This document shows, piece after piece, positions 7,568-14,628 of a DNA stretch of 22,253 bases. This stretch comes from CATJXY01 sp964623925. Its GTDB lineage: Bacteria; Bacillota_I; Bacilli_A; Erysipelotrichales; Erysipelotrichaceae. A program made the position numbers and the translations under genes. Location of the stretch: contig CAZUVT010000016.1 in NCBI GenBank assembly GCA_964623925.1, positions 1 to 22,253 on the forward strand, read 5' to 3'. Every line of letters begins with the position of its first letter. Within the stretch, counting starts at the first letter, position 1. Below the pieces are notes generated by a model. That model saw only the letters and a list, made by a program, of their open reading frames with translations. It searched no databases and had not been told where the DNA came from.

Positions 7568-7609
7568 AAACATTATAATGTTTACATTAAAAAGATATAA
7601 TGTTATAAT
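7568..7609 (+). promoter_or_regulatory. Promoter with overlapping operators for EIIC and the GGT-like gene
   Basis: The -35 box TTTACA (7581-7586, 5/6) and a perfect -10 box TATAAT (7604-7609) are 17 bases apart. A perfect 16-base palindrome AAACATTATAATGTTT (7568-7583) abuts and overlaps the -35 box. The word TATAATGTT occurs twice (7574-7582 and 7596-7604), 22 bases or two helix turns apart, and the second copy runs into the -10 box. TAATGTTATAAT at 7598-7609 recurs inverted at 11356-11367 before the second PTS operon. The layout fits repression by the GntR protein encoded nearby. Confidence 0.65.
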
Positions 7610-7666
7610 CTTGATATAAAAATTAATAGCTATGATTTTTATTATTTACAGAAGGAGAGTGAAACA

Positions 7667-8905
7667 ATGAATAAGGTTATGGAATTTATGAACAACAAAT
7701 TTGCACCGACATTCGCGAAGCTTGGGGCAAATCCTTATGTCACCGGTATCCGTGACGGAATGGTGGCAACAGTACCTTTTACAATTTTCGGAAGTATCTT
7801 TATTATCATCCAGCAGTTTCCAATCGATAGCTGGCTGGCCATTGTGGCACCGTATACGGGAGCGCTTGGATTTGCGAATACCATGACAATGGGAATCATT
7901 TCCCTGTATGTTGCGTTTGCAGTCGGATACAATCTGGCAAAAGAATTCAAACAGGATCGATTGATGGGTGGTGTCTTGTCCTTTATCGGATTTATGATGC
8001 TTCAGGTCAATGAAGAATTTGGCATGAGCTCAAAGTATTTCGGATCAAAGGGAATCTTTACAGCCATCGTCGTTGCGGTTTTTGCCGTAAAAGTATTGGA
8101 ATTATTTACAAAGAACAATTGGGTCATCAAATTCCCGGAAGGAGTTCCTGATGCTGTTGCAAAATCGTTCTCAGCTCTGATTCCGGGATCTGTCGTTTTG
8201 ACCGTTTTGTGGCTGCTGAGCTGTGTTTTTGGTTTGAATATTCCTGAACTGTTGATTACGATCTTCTCGCCATTGGTATTTGCTTTAAATACATTGCCGG
8301 GTGTTCTTGTGTTTATGGTCGTATCTCAGCTTTTATGGTGTGTCGGTATTCATGGACAATCTGTGTTGAATGCAGTAGCGCTGCCTATTTTTACCACATT
8401 TATCACAGCAAATTCGGAAGCTTATTTGGCTCATGAGGCGATTCCATATATTACAGCAACCGGATTTATCCCATGTTTTGTATCTTTAGGCGGAGCAGGA
8501 GCAACTTTAGGTTTAGTTCTTCTTATGTGCTTCTCGAAAGAAAAATCATATAAGACTTTAGGCAGAATGAGTCTGCCTGCCGGAATCTTCAATATCAATG
8601 AACCGATCATCTTCGGATTCCCAGTCGTGATGAACCCGATCATGATGATCCCATTTGTATTGGTTGATGTTGTTTTGGTTGTCGGAACATATTTGCTGAT
8701 GTTCTTCAGCATCATTGCAAAACCGGTCGCTCTTGTTCCATGGGTCATGCCACCGGTATTGGGTGCTTACTTATGTACGGGAGGAAATATTCCGGCAGCG
8801 ATCTGGGCGCTTTGCGGATTGGTAATCTCTGTATTGATTTATTATCCGTTCTTTAAGATTGCTGAAAAAATGCGTTTACAGGAAGTGACAGAAGACAAAG
8901 AATAG
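7667..8905 (+). CDS. PTS system EIIC component, lactose/cellobiose family
   Basis: This 412-residue multi-span membrane protein is the sugar-translocating subunit of a phosphotransferase system. It begins with the typical MEFMNNKFAPTFAKLGANPYV segment, followed by about ten hydrophobic helices. The signature NEPIIFGFPVVMNPIMMIPF (near residues 310-330) is the conserved substrate-binding region of the lactose/cellobiose (Lac) family. It should take up a beta-glucoside-type disaccharide, with phosphate coming from the EIIB and EIIA proteins encoded further downstream. The length is slightly shorter than the common 430-450 residues, but both ends look complete. AAGGAG lies 9 bases before ATG 7667. 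It shares its promoter with the GGT-like gene 19 bases downstream. Confidence 0.93.
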   Translation: MNKVMEFMNNKFAPTFAKLGANPYVTGIRDGMVATVPFTIFGSIFIIIQQFPIDSWLAIVAPYTGALGFANTMTMGIISLYVAFAVGYNLAKEFKQDRLMGGVLSFIGFMMLQVNEEFGMSSKYFGSKGIFTAIVVAVFAVKVLELFTKNNWVIKFPEGVPDAVAKSFSALIPGSVVLTVLWLLSCVFGLNIPELLITIFSPLVFALNTLPGVLVFMVVSQLLWCVGIHGQSVLNAVALPIFTTFITANSEAYLAHEAIPYITATGFIPCFVSLGGAGATLGLVLLMCFSKEKSYKTLGRMSLPAGIFNINEPIIFGFPVVMNPIMMIPFVLVDVVLVVGTYLLMFFSIIAKPVALVPWVMPPVLGAYLCTGGNIPAAIWALCGLVISVLIYYPFFKIAEKMRLQEVTEDKE

Positions 8906-8924
8906 TAGAAAGGGGATTAAACTG

Positions 8925-10535
8925 ATGAAACATCGTGGAATAGTAATGAGCCGAAAGGGCATGGTTTCTTCGGCTCATCCCCTTATTTCCAGTACCGGGA
9001 TCAAAATACTAAGAAATGGTGGAAATGCCATGGATGCGGCGGTAGCGATGGCCAATACAAGCGGAGTCGTATTGCCGGACATGTGCGGATTAGGCGGAGA
9101 TGTATTTCTTTTATACTATGATGCAAAAACAAAAAAGGTCACGGCTTTAAACGGGTCAGGAACAGCACCCAAAAAAGCGACACCCGATTATTTTAAAGAG
9201 AAGGGTTATAAATCGATTCCCAATGATGGGATCCTATCGGTTTCTTTGCCGGGGGAGGTGGACGCTTTATTTACTGCGCTGCAACATTTCGGAACGATGG
9301 AGTTCAGTGAATTGTGCGATGATGCCATCGATTTGGCAGAAAACGGCTGCCCGTTAAGCGAAAAAGTGGCCCGACATTTAAAAACCGATTATGAGCGGAT
9401 CATGAAATTTGATGCCTTGAAGAAAAGATTTGTCCGGGATGGTAAACCGATGGAGGCAGGAGAGCTGTATTACAATAAGGAATATGCCGAAAGTCTTCGA
9501 TTGATTTGCCAGAAGGGTAGAGATGAATTTTACAAAGGAGAAATAGCGGATAAGATCGTTCATTACTTCAAGAAGAAAAACGGACTGGTAGAAAAAGTAG
9601 ATCTGGAAGCTGTTCATTGCAACATCTTAGAACCGATATGTGTAAAATACCGTGATTATCAAATCTATCAGACTCCTCCGGTATCACAGGGAATCATTCA
9701 TCTGGAAGAGATGAATATCTTGAATCAATTTGATTTATCCCGGTATGGTCCAGATTCGGCAGAAGCGATCCATTTAATGATTGAAGCAAAAAAGATTGCG
9801 TTTAATGACCGGATCTTGTATTTCGGTGATCCGAAATATCATGATAATCCGATCGATCGGGTCTTATCGGAAGAATATGCAAAAAAGATGGCGGATAAAA
9901 TATCCATGAATGAGTCGATTCAGGTTGTTGATAATCTGCTTGGATTTGATGAATTCGGTCATACGACAAGCTTTGTTGTAGTCGATAAGGAAGGCAATGC
10001 GGTGTCCTTTATTCATAGCATTGCCAGTACATGGGGATCGGGAGAAGAGGTGGAAGGAACCGGAATTCTGCTGAATAACAGAGCGAGTCAATTCAATTTG
10101 AATGAAGCTCATCCCAACTGTATCGGCCCGGATAAGAAAACGATGCATACTTTGAACACCTATCTTGTAACCGATGAGAATGATAATTTGAAATGGGTCG
10201 GCAATACGCCGGGAGGAGATCATCAACCCCAGTGGAATATGCAGGTGTTGTGCAATCTGATCGATTTTAATCTTGATGTGCAATCTGCCTTGGAAACGGT
10301 AAAATGGAGCGATATCCAATCTACCAATCCAAAAGGAGATCTGGATAATTACTTGAAGATCGAATCGCAGATCGGGGAAGAAAAGATCGAACAGCTTCGT
10401 CAGATGGGGCATCAGGTAAAAGAGATCGAACCGTTTACTTGTTCCGGTGCTTCGCAGATCATTGAAGTTAAAGAAAATAAGATCTTATTTGGCGGCAGTG
10501 ATCCCAGAGCGGATGGATGTGCTATGCCTGAATAA
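8925..10535 (+). CDS. Cytosolic gamma-glutamyltransferase-like Ntn hydrolase
   Basis: This 536-residue protein belongs to the gamma-glutamyltransferase family, made as a precursor that cleaves itself before a catalytic Thr. The N-terminal signature SAHPLISSTGIKILRNGGNAMDAAVA (about 17-42) and GLGGD (57-61) are clear. The expected nucleophile is T347 in GHTTSFVVVD, where most relatives have TTH, so His is replaced by Ser. GSGEEVEGTGILLNN and NTPGGD supply the usual oxyanion and substrate loops. There is no signal peptide, unlike secreted GGT, so it should act in the cytosol on gamma-glutamyl compounds (compare the YwrD-like group). Its place directly behind the PTS EIIC gene under one promoter suggests the imported sugar substrate carries a gamma-glutamyl or similar amide. 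That link is inference. AAAGGGG precedes ATG 8925. Confidence 0.9.
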   Translation: MKHRGIVMSRKGMVSSAHPLISSTGIKILRNGGNAMDAAVAMANTSGVVLPDMCGLGGDVFLLYYDAKTKKVTALNGSGTAPKKATPDYFKEKGYKSIPNDGILSVSLPGEVDALFTALQHFGTMEFSELCDDAIDLAENGCPLSEKVARHLKTDYERIMKFDALKKRFVRDGKPMEAGELYYNKEYAESLRLICQKGRDEFYKGEIADKIVHYFKKKNGLVEKVDLEAVHCNILEPICVKYRDYQIYQTPPVSQGIIHLEEMNILNQFDLSRYGPDSAEAIHLMIEAKKIAFNDRILYFGDPKYHDNPIDRVLSEEYAKKMADKISMNESIQVVDNLLGFDEFGHTTSFVVVDKEGNAVSFIHSIASTWGSGEEVEGTGILLNNRASQFNLNEAHPNCIGPDKKTMHTLNTYLVTDENDNLKWVGNTPGGDHQPQWNMQVLCNLIDFNLDVQSALETVKWSDIQSTNPKGDLDNYLKIESQIGEEKIEQLRQMGHQVKEIEPFTCSGASQIIEVKENKILFGGSDPRADGCAMPE

Positions 10536-10561
10536 AAAAGAGAAGTTTTAACAGCTTCTCT
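10534..10561 (-). terminator. Terminator of the GntR gene, shared with the GGT-like gene
   Basis: A 9-base-pair stem with one wobble (10539-10547 with 10553-10561) and loop TTAAC lies between the two convergent genes. Read on the minus strand it is followed by six T, a proper terminator for the GntR gene. On the plus strand the T-run is weak, so termination of the GGT-like mRNA is less certain. Confidence 0.8.
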
Positions 10562-10562
10562 C

Positions 10563-11270
10563 TTATACATCTAAAAATAAGACATAATTGTGCATTCGTG
10601 TATTGTATTGTGAGAATGAAATCTCGAGAATCGTACCGTCGGTCGAATAAGTGGTTCTTTTTCTGCCTAGGGTAGGGCCTTCCTTGATATTCAGTTCTTC
10701 TAAGATCTGAGTGCTTGGATAGTCGACATAGAATTCGTCTTTAAAGCGGGAGATCAAAGCATGATTCTTGTACATCTGCATATAGATGGAAAACCGCTGG
10801 TCATCTTCAACCGGTTCCAGATGCATATTTCCCGGGAGATAATGGGTGTAGAAAATATAAGGCTTGCCGTCAAGAAAGTATTTTCTGGTTATTTTATAAC
10901 ATTCATTGCCGAAGTACTGATACATTTCATCCTGAGGATAGAGTTTTATCTTTGAGATCTTTGTGCTTTCTCTTCTGAATGCATATCCCTCTTTGGTCAG
11001 AATATCTAAAAAGCTGTGATTTCTGGTCAAAGTATTATAAAGGCCGTTACCGACAACTTTCGTGCCATAGCCGCTTTTTTTAGAAACAAAGCCTTCTTTT
11101 TCCAGCATATCGATGGCTTTTCTGATCGTGATCTTGCTTACATTGAATTCTTTCTCCAGATCGTTTTCAGTAGGGATCAAAGAGTTCAGGTTGTAATCAC
11201 CGATAAGAATTCTTTCTTTGATGATTTCCATAATCGTTATATATAATGGAGTCTTTGTTTTTCTACTCAT
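10563..11270 (-). CDS. GntR-family transcriptional regulator with UTRA sensor domain
   Basis: This is a DNA-binding regulator of the HutC/UTRA subgroup. An N-terminal winged helix (about residues 5-70; SLIPTENDLEKEFNVSK then ITIRKAIDMLEKEGFV) is followed by a C-terminal UTRA ligand-binding domain (about 90-235; FLDGKPYIFYTHYLPG is typical). Such proteins release DNA when they bind a phosphorylated sugar. I prefer the ATG at 11270 (235 residues): GGAGG at 11278-11282 is 7 bases from it, while the upstream in-frame ATG at 11276 is only one base from that site. It sits between the two halves of the PTS locus and transcribes away from EIIB. The motif TAATGTTATAAT before both plus-strand units is the best candidate operator. 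Confidence 0.92.
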   Translation of the reverse strand: MSRKTKTPLYITIMEIIKERILIGDYNLNSLIPTENDLEKEFNVSKITIRKAIDMLEKEGFVSKKSGYGTKVVGNGLYNTLTRNHSFLDILTKEGYAFRRESTKISKIKLYPQDEMYQYFGNECYKITRKYFLDGKPYIFYTHYLPGNMHLEPVEDDQRFSIYMQMYKNHALISRFKDEFYVDYPSTQILEELNIKEGPTLGRKRTTYSTDGTILEISFSQYNTRMHNYVLFLDV

Positions 11271-11292
11271 TGTCATTCCTCCGTTGCTTGTG

Positions 11293-11307
11293 TGATATAT
11301 TATATCA
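11293..11307 (-). promoter_or_regulatory. Palindrome over the GntR promoter region
   Basis: The arms TGATATA (11293-11299) and TATATCA (11301-11307) are perfect complements around one central base. The minus strand reads TATAAT at 11304-11299, a consensus -10 box for the GntR gene, though no good -35 box sits at 16-18 bases. It may be an autoregulatory site; its sequence differs from the motif shared by the PTS promoters. Confidence 0.4.
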
Positions 11308-11355
11308 TAAAATTATGACAAATTAATTAAAAAAGCATTAACTATAAAATCATTC

Positions 11356-11367
11356 ATTATAACATTA
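11356..11367 (+). promoter_or_regulatory. Candidate GntR operator before the EIIB operon
   Basis: ATTATAACATTA is the exact reverse complement of TAATGTTATAAT at 7598-7609 in the EIIC promoter. It contains TATAAC (11358-11363), a possible -10 box, but the matching -35 position reads GCATTA, so the promoter itself is poorly defined. It ends 23 bases before the EIIB start codon. Confidence 0.5.
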
Positions 11368-11390
11368 AGATGATTAGAAAGGATAAAAAA

Positions 11391-11693
11391 ATGAAAAACA
11401 TTGTATTATTATGTTCCGCTGGCATGAGTACAAGCATGCTTGTCAAAAAGATGAAAGAGGCTGCGCAGGCGCAATCTTATGAATGTACAGTCAATGCCTA
11501 TGGCGTTTCCGAAGCAGCGAATGTTGCCACTGAGGCTGACTGCATCTTACTGGGGCCGCAGGTCAGATTCCAATTGGATAAGCTGAAGAAGAACTATCCG
11601 GATAAGCCGATCGAGTGCATCGATATGATGTCTTATGGAAGAATGGATGGTGCTGCAGTCTTGGCTCATGCCCAAAAACTGATAGGGGAATAA
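11391..11693 (+). CDS. PTS system EIIB component, lactose/cellobiose family
   Basis: This 100-residue cytosolic phosphocarrier begins MKNIVLLCSAGMSTSMLV; Cys8 is the residue phosphorylated by EIIA, followed by the phosphate-binding loop SAGMSTS. The rest has the expected alternating strands and helices, with ILLGPQVRFQ near the middle. It passes the phosphate to the sugar carried by EIIC. I start it at ATG 11391, which has AAAGGA 7 bases upstream; an in-frame ATG at 11370 has no ribosome binding site and would overlap the regulatory region. It is the first gene of a unit that continues with EIIA two bases on. Confidence 0.95.
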   Translation: MKNIVLLCSAGMSTSMLVKKMKEAAQAQSYECTVNAYGVSEAANVATEADCILLGPQVRFQLDKLKKNYPDKPIECIDMMSYGRMDGAAVLAHAQKLIGE

Positions 11694-11695
11694 AG

Positions 11696-12025
11696 ATGGA
11701 AGGATTGGAATTAATCGCATTTCAGATCATTTCGACGGTAGGCATGGCGAGAAGCTATTACATTGAGGCGATCGATCATGCCAAAAAGAAAGATTTCGAA
11801 TCTGCCCGTCTTCTTATAGAAAAAGGTCAGGAAATGTTTAACGAAGGGCATAAAGAACACGCAAAGCTGATCCAGATGGAAGCATCCGGGGAAGCGATGA
11901 ATTATCATATGCTTCTGATGCATGCCGAGGATCAACTGATGAGTGCCGAAGCTTTTGGCATCCTGGCCGAACAATTTATGGATGTATATGGGCGCTTAGA
12001 TGCTTTAGAAAGGAATAAAGATTAA
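11696..12025 (+). CDS. PTS system EIIA component, lactose/cellobiose family
   Basis: This 109-residue all-helical phosphocarrier takes phosphate from HPr and hands it to EIIB. The conserved block LLMHAEDQLM holds the active-site His76; most relatives read HAQDHLM, so the second His is Gln here. GMARSYYIEAIDHAKKKDFESA at the N-terminus is also typical of the family. ATG 11696 is chosen because AGGGGA at 11684-11689 precedes it and because the protein then has the normal family length. A longer frame upstream merely overlaps EIIB. The genes are separated by two bases, consistent with equal expression. Confidence 0.95.
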   Translation: MEGLELIAFQIISTVGMARSYYIEAIDHAKKKDFESARLLIEKGQEMFNEGHKEHAKLIQMEASGEAMNYHMLLMHAEDQLMSAEAFGILAEQFMDVYGRLDALERNKD

Positions 12026-12029
12026 AGAT

Positions 12030-13355
12030 ATGGAAAAAAAGGGAATAAAAATTGCGACAATCGGGGGTGGGAGCAGTTATACTCCGGAATTGATGGAAGG
12101 GTTTATCAAGCGGTATGATCAATGCCCGATCAGAGAATTATGGCTGGTTGATATCGAAGAAGGAAAAGAAAAATTGGAAATCGTTGGCAATTTGGCGAAG
12201 AGAATGGTAAAGAAAGCAAACCTGCCGATTGAAGTTCATCTGACCTTAGATCGGCGTGAAGCTTTAAAGGATGCAGATTTCGTAACGACACAGATGCGTA
12301 TCGGAAGATTGCCGGCAAGAGTGCTGGATGAAAGGATCCCGTTAAGTCATGGCGTGATCGGACAGGAAACCAATGGTGCCGGAGGCATGTTTAAGGCATT
12401 CAGAACGATTCCTGTTATTTTGGATATCGTAAAAGAAATGGAAGAGTTATGCCCGAATGCCTGGCTGATCAATTTCACAAATCCAGCCGGAATCGTAACA
12501 GAGGCGATCCTTCGCTATACCGGCTTTAAAAGAGTCGTGGGATTATGCAATGTGCCGATCGGCATGGTCAATGGGATTGCCAAAATCATGGATGTGGATC
12601 CATCCAGGATCACGATGCAGCTGTCTGGTTTGAATCATCATGTTTTCGCGACGGATGTCTATTTGGATGGGAAAAGTATCCTTGATGAAGTGGTTGAAAG
12701 ATATGCCAAAGTTGATCCGGAAGATGCCATTGCGATGAAGAATTTCAATGCGCTTCCATTCTCATCTGCTTTGATCAGAGCCCTGCATTGCATCCCATGT
12801 CCGTATATGAATTATTATTATTTCACAAAAGAACAGCTCGAAAAAGAACTGGTAGAATTCAAAGAGGGCAAAGTTAGGGCAGAAGTGGTTTCTCAGGTTG
12901 AGAAAGAATTATTCGAATTGTATAAGAACCCTGATCTGGATGTCAAGCCAAAGCAGCTGGAACAAAGAGGCGGAGCTCACTACAGTGATGCAGCTTGCAA
13001 TCTGATCGCTTCGATTTATTCAAATAAAGGGGACATCCAATATGTGAATGTAAGAAACTGCGGAGCGATTTCCAATCTGCCTTATGACAGTGCTGTCGAA
13101 ATTGCCTGTGTGATTACCAGTGATGGACCTAAGCCGATTACAGTCGGGGAATTGAAGCCGCAAATCAACGGAACGATCCAAACCATCAAGAGCTTTGAAA
13201 GACTCACTTGTGAGGCGGCAGTAAGTGGGAATCGCGATCTGGCAATCATGGCCTTGAATGCCAATCCATTAGTTCCGTCGGATAGTTTGGCAAATATTTT
13301 ATTTGATGAATTATACGAAGCTCACAAAAAATATCTGCCGCAATTCAAACGATAA
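12030..13355 (+). CDS. GH4 family 6-phospho-beta-glucosidase
   Basis: This 441-residue cytosolic enzyme belongs to glycoside hydrolase family 4, which uses NAD+ and a divalent metal in a redox-elimination mechanism. The N-terminal Rossmann motif is IGGGSSYTPEL (11-21). The block LINFTNPAGIVTEA (146-159), the metal-binding C173 (GLCNVPIG) and H203 (GLNHHVF) follow in order. It should hydrolyse the 6-phospho-beta-glucoside delivered by the PTS to glucose 6-phosphate plus aglycone or sugar. The pairing with a Lac-family PTS favours beta- over alpha-linked substrates, but GH4 members vary and this is not proven. It starts four bases after EIIA. The nearest strong Shine-Dalgarno (AAAGGA, 12009-12014) is 15 bases away, so translation may depend on coupling. 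Confidence 0.93.
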   Translation: MEKKGIKIATIGGGSSYTPELMEGFIKRYDQCPIRELWLVDIEEGKEKLEIVGNLAKRMVKKANLPIEVHLTLDRREALKDADFVTTQMRIGRLPARVLDERIPLSHGVIGQETNGAGGMFKAFRTIPVILDIVKEMEELCPNAWLINFTNPAGIVTEAILRYTGFKRVVGLCNVPIGMVNGIAKIMDVDPSRITMQLSGLNHHVFATDVYLDGKSILDEVVERYAKVDPEDAIAMKNFNALPFSSALIRALHCIPCPYMNYYYFTKEQLEKELVEFKEGKVRAEVVSQVEKELFELYKNPDLDVKPKQLEQRGGAHYSDAACNLIASIYSNKGDIQYVNVRNCGAISNLPYDSAVEIACVITSDGPKPITVGELKPQINGTIQTIKSFERLTCEAAVSGNRDLAIMALNANPLVPSDSLANILFDELYEAHKKYLPQFKR

Positions 13356-13361
13356 AAGAAT

Positions 13362-13396
13362 AGTACATAACATAGATCTGTTATGTACTTTATTAT
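13362..13396 (+). terminator. Hairpin between the GH4 and chrA genes
   Basis: A perfect 11-base-pair stem (AGTACATAACA, 13362-13372, with 13379-13389) has a 6-base loop and is followed by TTTATTAT. The T-run is short and interrupted, and the ribosome binding site of the next gene starts at once. It probably attenuates or processes the mRNA and may not stop it fully. Confidence 0.6.
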
Positions 13397-13411
13397 AAGG
13401 AGGAATCAGAA

Positions 13412-13945
13412 TTGAAAGTATTGATACAATTATTTTGCGCCTGGTTTAAAATGGGGCTGTTCACCTTTGGCGGAGGATATGCCATGCTACCGATGATCCA
13501 GAAAGAAGTGATTGAAAAATATCACTGGGCAACGGAGGATGAAGTGATGGATTATTATGCGATCGGTCAATGTACTCCCGGGATCATTGCGGTCAATGCC
13601 GCGACATTTATCGGCCATAAAGTAAAAGGAATTGCCGGAGGGATCGTAGCGACCTTGGGTGTTGTTTGTCCCAGCATCGTGATTATTACCTTGATTGCCG
13701 CTTTCTTGACTGATTTTCAGGATATTCCTTTGGTGCAGCATGCTTTAGCCGGAATTCGGATCAGTGTCTGTGTCTTGATGGCCACCTCGATTTATAATCT
13801 GGGAAAGAAGAGTGTAAATCATCTTTTCGGTCTCATGTTGTGCCTGGCTGGATTTGTCTTTAGCTATTTTACGAATATTTCAATTGTTTTATTGGTCATC
13901 GCAGCTGGAATATGCGGCATCGTTGAAGGGAGGATCCGAAAATGA
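13412..13945 (+). CDS. Short-chain chromate transporter family (CHR) protein, first of a pair
   Basis: This 177-residue membrane protein is a half-size ChrA. The signature FTFGGGYAMLPMIQKEVIE (about 18-36) is followed by GQCTPGIIAVNAATFIGHKVKG and a run of hydrophobic helices to the end. The start is TTG 13412, supported by AAGGAGG (13397-13403) 8 bases before it; the first ATG would remove the N-terminal helix. Its stop overlaps the next gene by four bases (ATGA), so the two are translationally coupled and probably form one heterodimeric transporter. Family members export chromate in some bacteria, but in fermenters the true anion is usually unknown. Its position behind a sugar operon may be functional or just read-through. 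Confidence 0.9.
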   Translation: MKVLIQLFCAWFKMGLFTFGGGYAMLPMIQKEVIEKYHWATEDEVMDYYAIGQCTPGIIAVNAATFIGHKVKGIAGGIVATLGVVCPSIVIITLIAAFLTDFQDIPLVQHALAGIRISVCVLMATSIYNLGKKSVNHLFGLMLCLAGFVFSYFTNISIVLLVIAAGICGIVEGRIRK

Positions 13946-14496
13946 AATTATGGATAACGATCATGATCGAATTCTTCAAAACCGGTTTATTTGCAGTAGG
14001 AGGAGGGTTGGCAACCATTCCCTTTTTACAGGATATGGCGATCAAATACGGGTGGTTTGACTTAGAAACATTGAGTACGATGATTGCAGTAAGCGAAAGT
14101 ACACCCGGACCGATCGGAATCAATATGGCAACTTATGTCGGCTATATAACTCTTGGTGGATTGGGTGGTGTGATCGCAACTTTGTCTTTAGTTGCGCCGA
14201 GTATCATCGTGATTATTATCATTGCCAATATGCTGGATAAGTTTAAAGAAAACAAAAGCGTTCAGGAAATATTCAACGGGATCAGACCCTTTGTTGTGGG
14301 ATTGATCATCGCAGCAACATTGGATCTGTTCTTGATGACGTTGTTTGATTTAGATCAACTGTTTACGATCCAAATGTTCTCGTGGATTAATATCGTCCTG
14401 TTTTCGATGATCTTATTTGTCTATAAGAAATATAAAGTGAATCCGATTTTGGTCATAGCGGCCGGGGCAGTGATCGGAATGGTCCTGCAATTATAG
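13942..14496 (+). CDS. Short-chain chromate transporter family (CHR) protein, second of a pair
   Basis: This 184-residue membrane protein is the partner half of the preceding one. It shows the same elements: FFKTGLFAVGGGLATIPFLQDM near the N-terminus, then SESTPGPIGINMATYVGY, then GGLGGVIATLSLVAPSIIVIII and further helices. PGP here contrasts with PGI in the first half, the kind of asymmetry expected for a heterodimer with antiparallel topology. GGGAGG at 13928-13933 lies within the first gene. A terminator follows 89 bases after the stop. Confidence 0.92.
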   Translation: MKLWITIMIEFFKTGLFAVGGGLATIPFLQDMAIKYGWFDLETLSTMIAVSESTPGPIGINMATYVGYITLGGLGGVIATLSLVAPSIIVIIIIANMLDKFKENKSVQEIFNGIRPFVVGLIIAATLDLFLMTLFDLDQLFTIQMFSWINIVLFSMILFVYKKYKVNPILVIAAGAVIGMVLQL

Positions 14497-14585
14497 AAAA
14501 GGATGAAATTAAACCGTAAAAAGTGTAGAAATACATGAAGTTCGATCATTGCTTTTTCTATTGATCTTAATAAATAAAAAAGTAA

Positions 14586-14609
14586 AAAAGGGCTTGCATA
14601 AGCCCTTTT
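14586..14609 (+). terminator. Rho-independent terminator before the S10 cluster
   Basis: A perfect 10-base-pair stem, AAAAGGGCTT (14586-14595) with AAGCCCTTTT (14600-14609) around loop GCAT, ends the chrA unit. Since the A-run and T-run are part of the stem, it can act in both directions. The -35 box of the next promoter lies inside it. Confidence 0.85.
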
Positions 14610-14622
14610 ACTATGCTAAAAT
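14594..14622 (+). promoter_or_regulatory. Predicted promoter of the S10 ribosomal cluster
   Basis: An extended -10 box (TG, one base, TAAAAT; 14614-14622) has TTGCAT at 14594-14599 exactly 17 bases upstream of the hexamer. Transcription would begin near 14629, about 150 bases before rpsJ. The -35 box matches the consensus only in TTG, which an extended -10 can compensate for. Confidence 0.55.
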
Positions 14623-14628
14623 AGTAAA

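Noticed and set aside
9864..10412. Long minus-strand frame opposite the GGT-like gene
   Set aside because: Shadow of a conserved coding region; no motif or initiation signal.
11370..11390. Upstream ATG as the EIIB start
   Set aside because: No ribosome binding site before it, and it overlaps the operator region; ATG 11391 has AAAGGA at good spacing and gives the family length.
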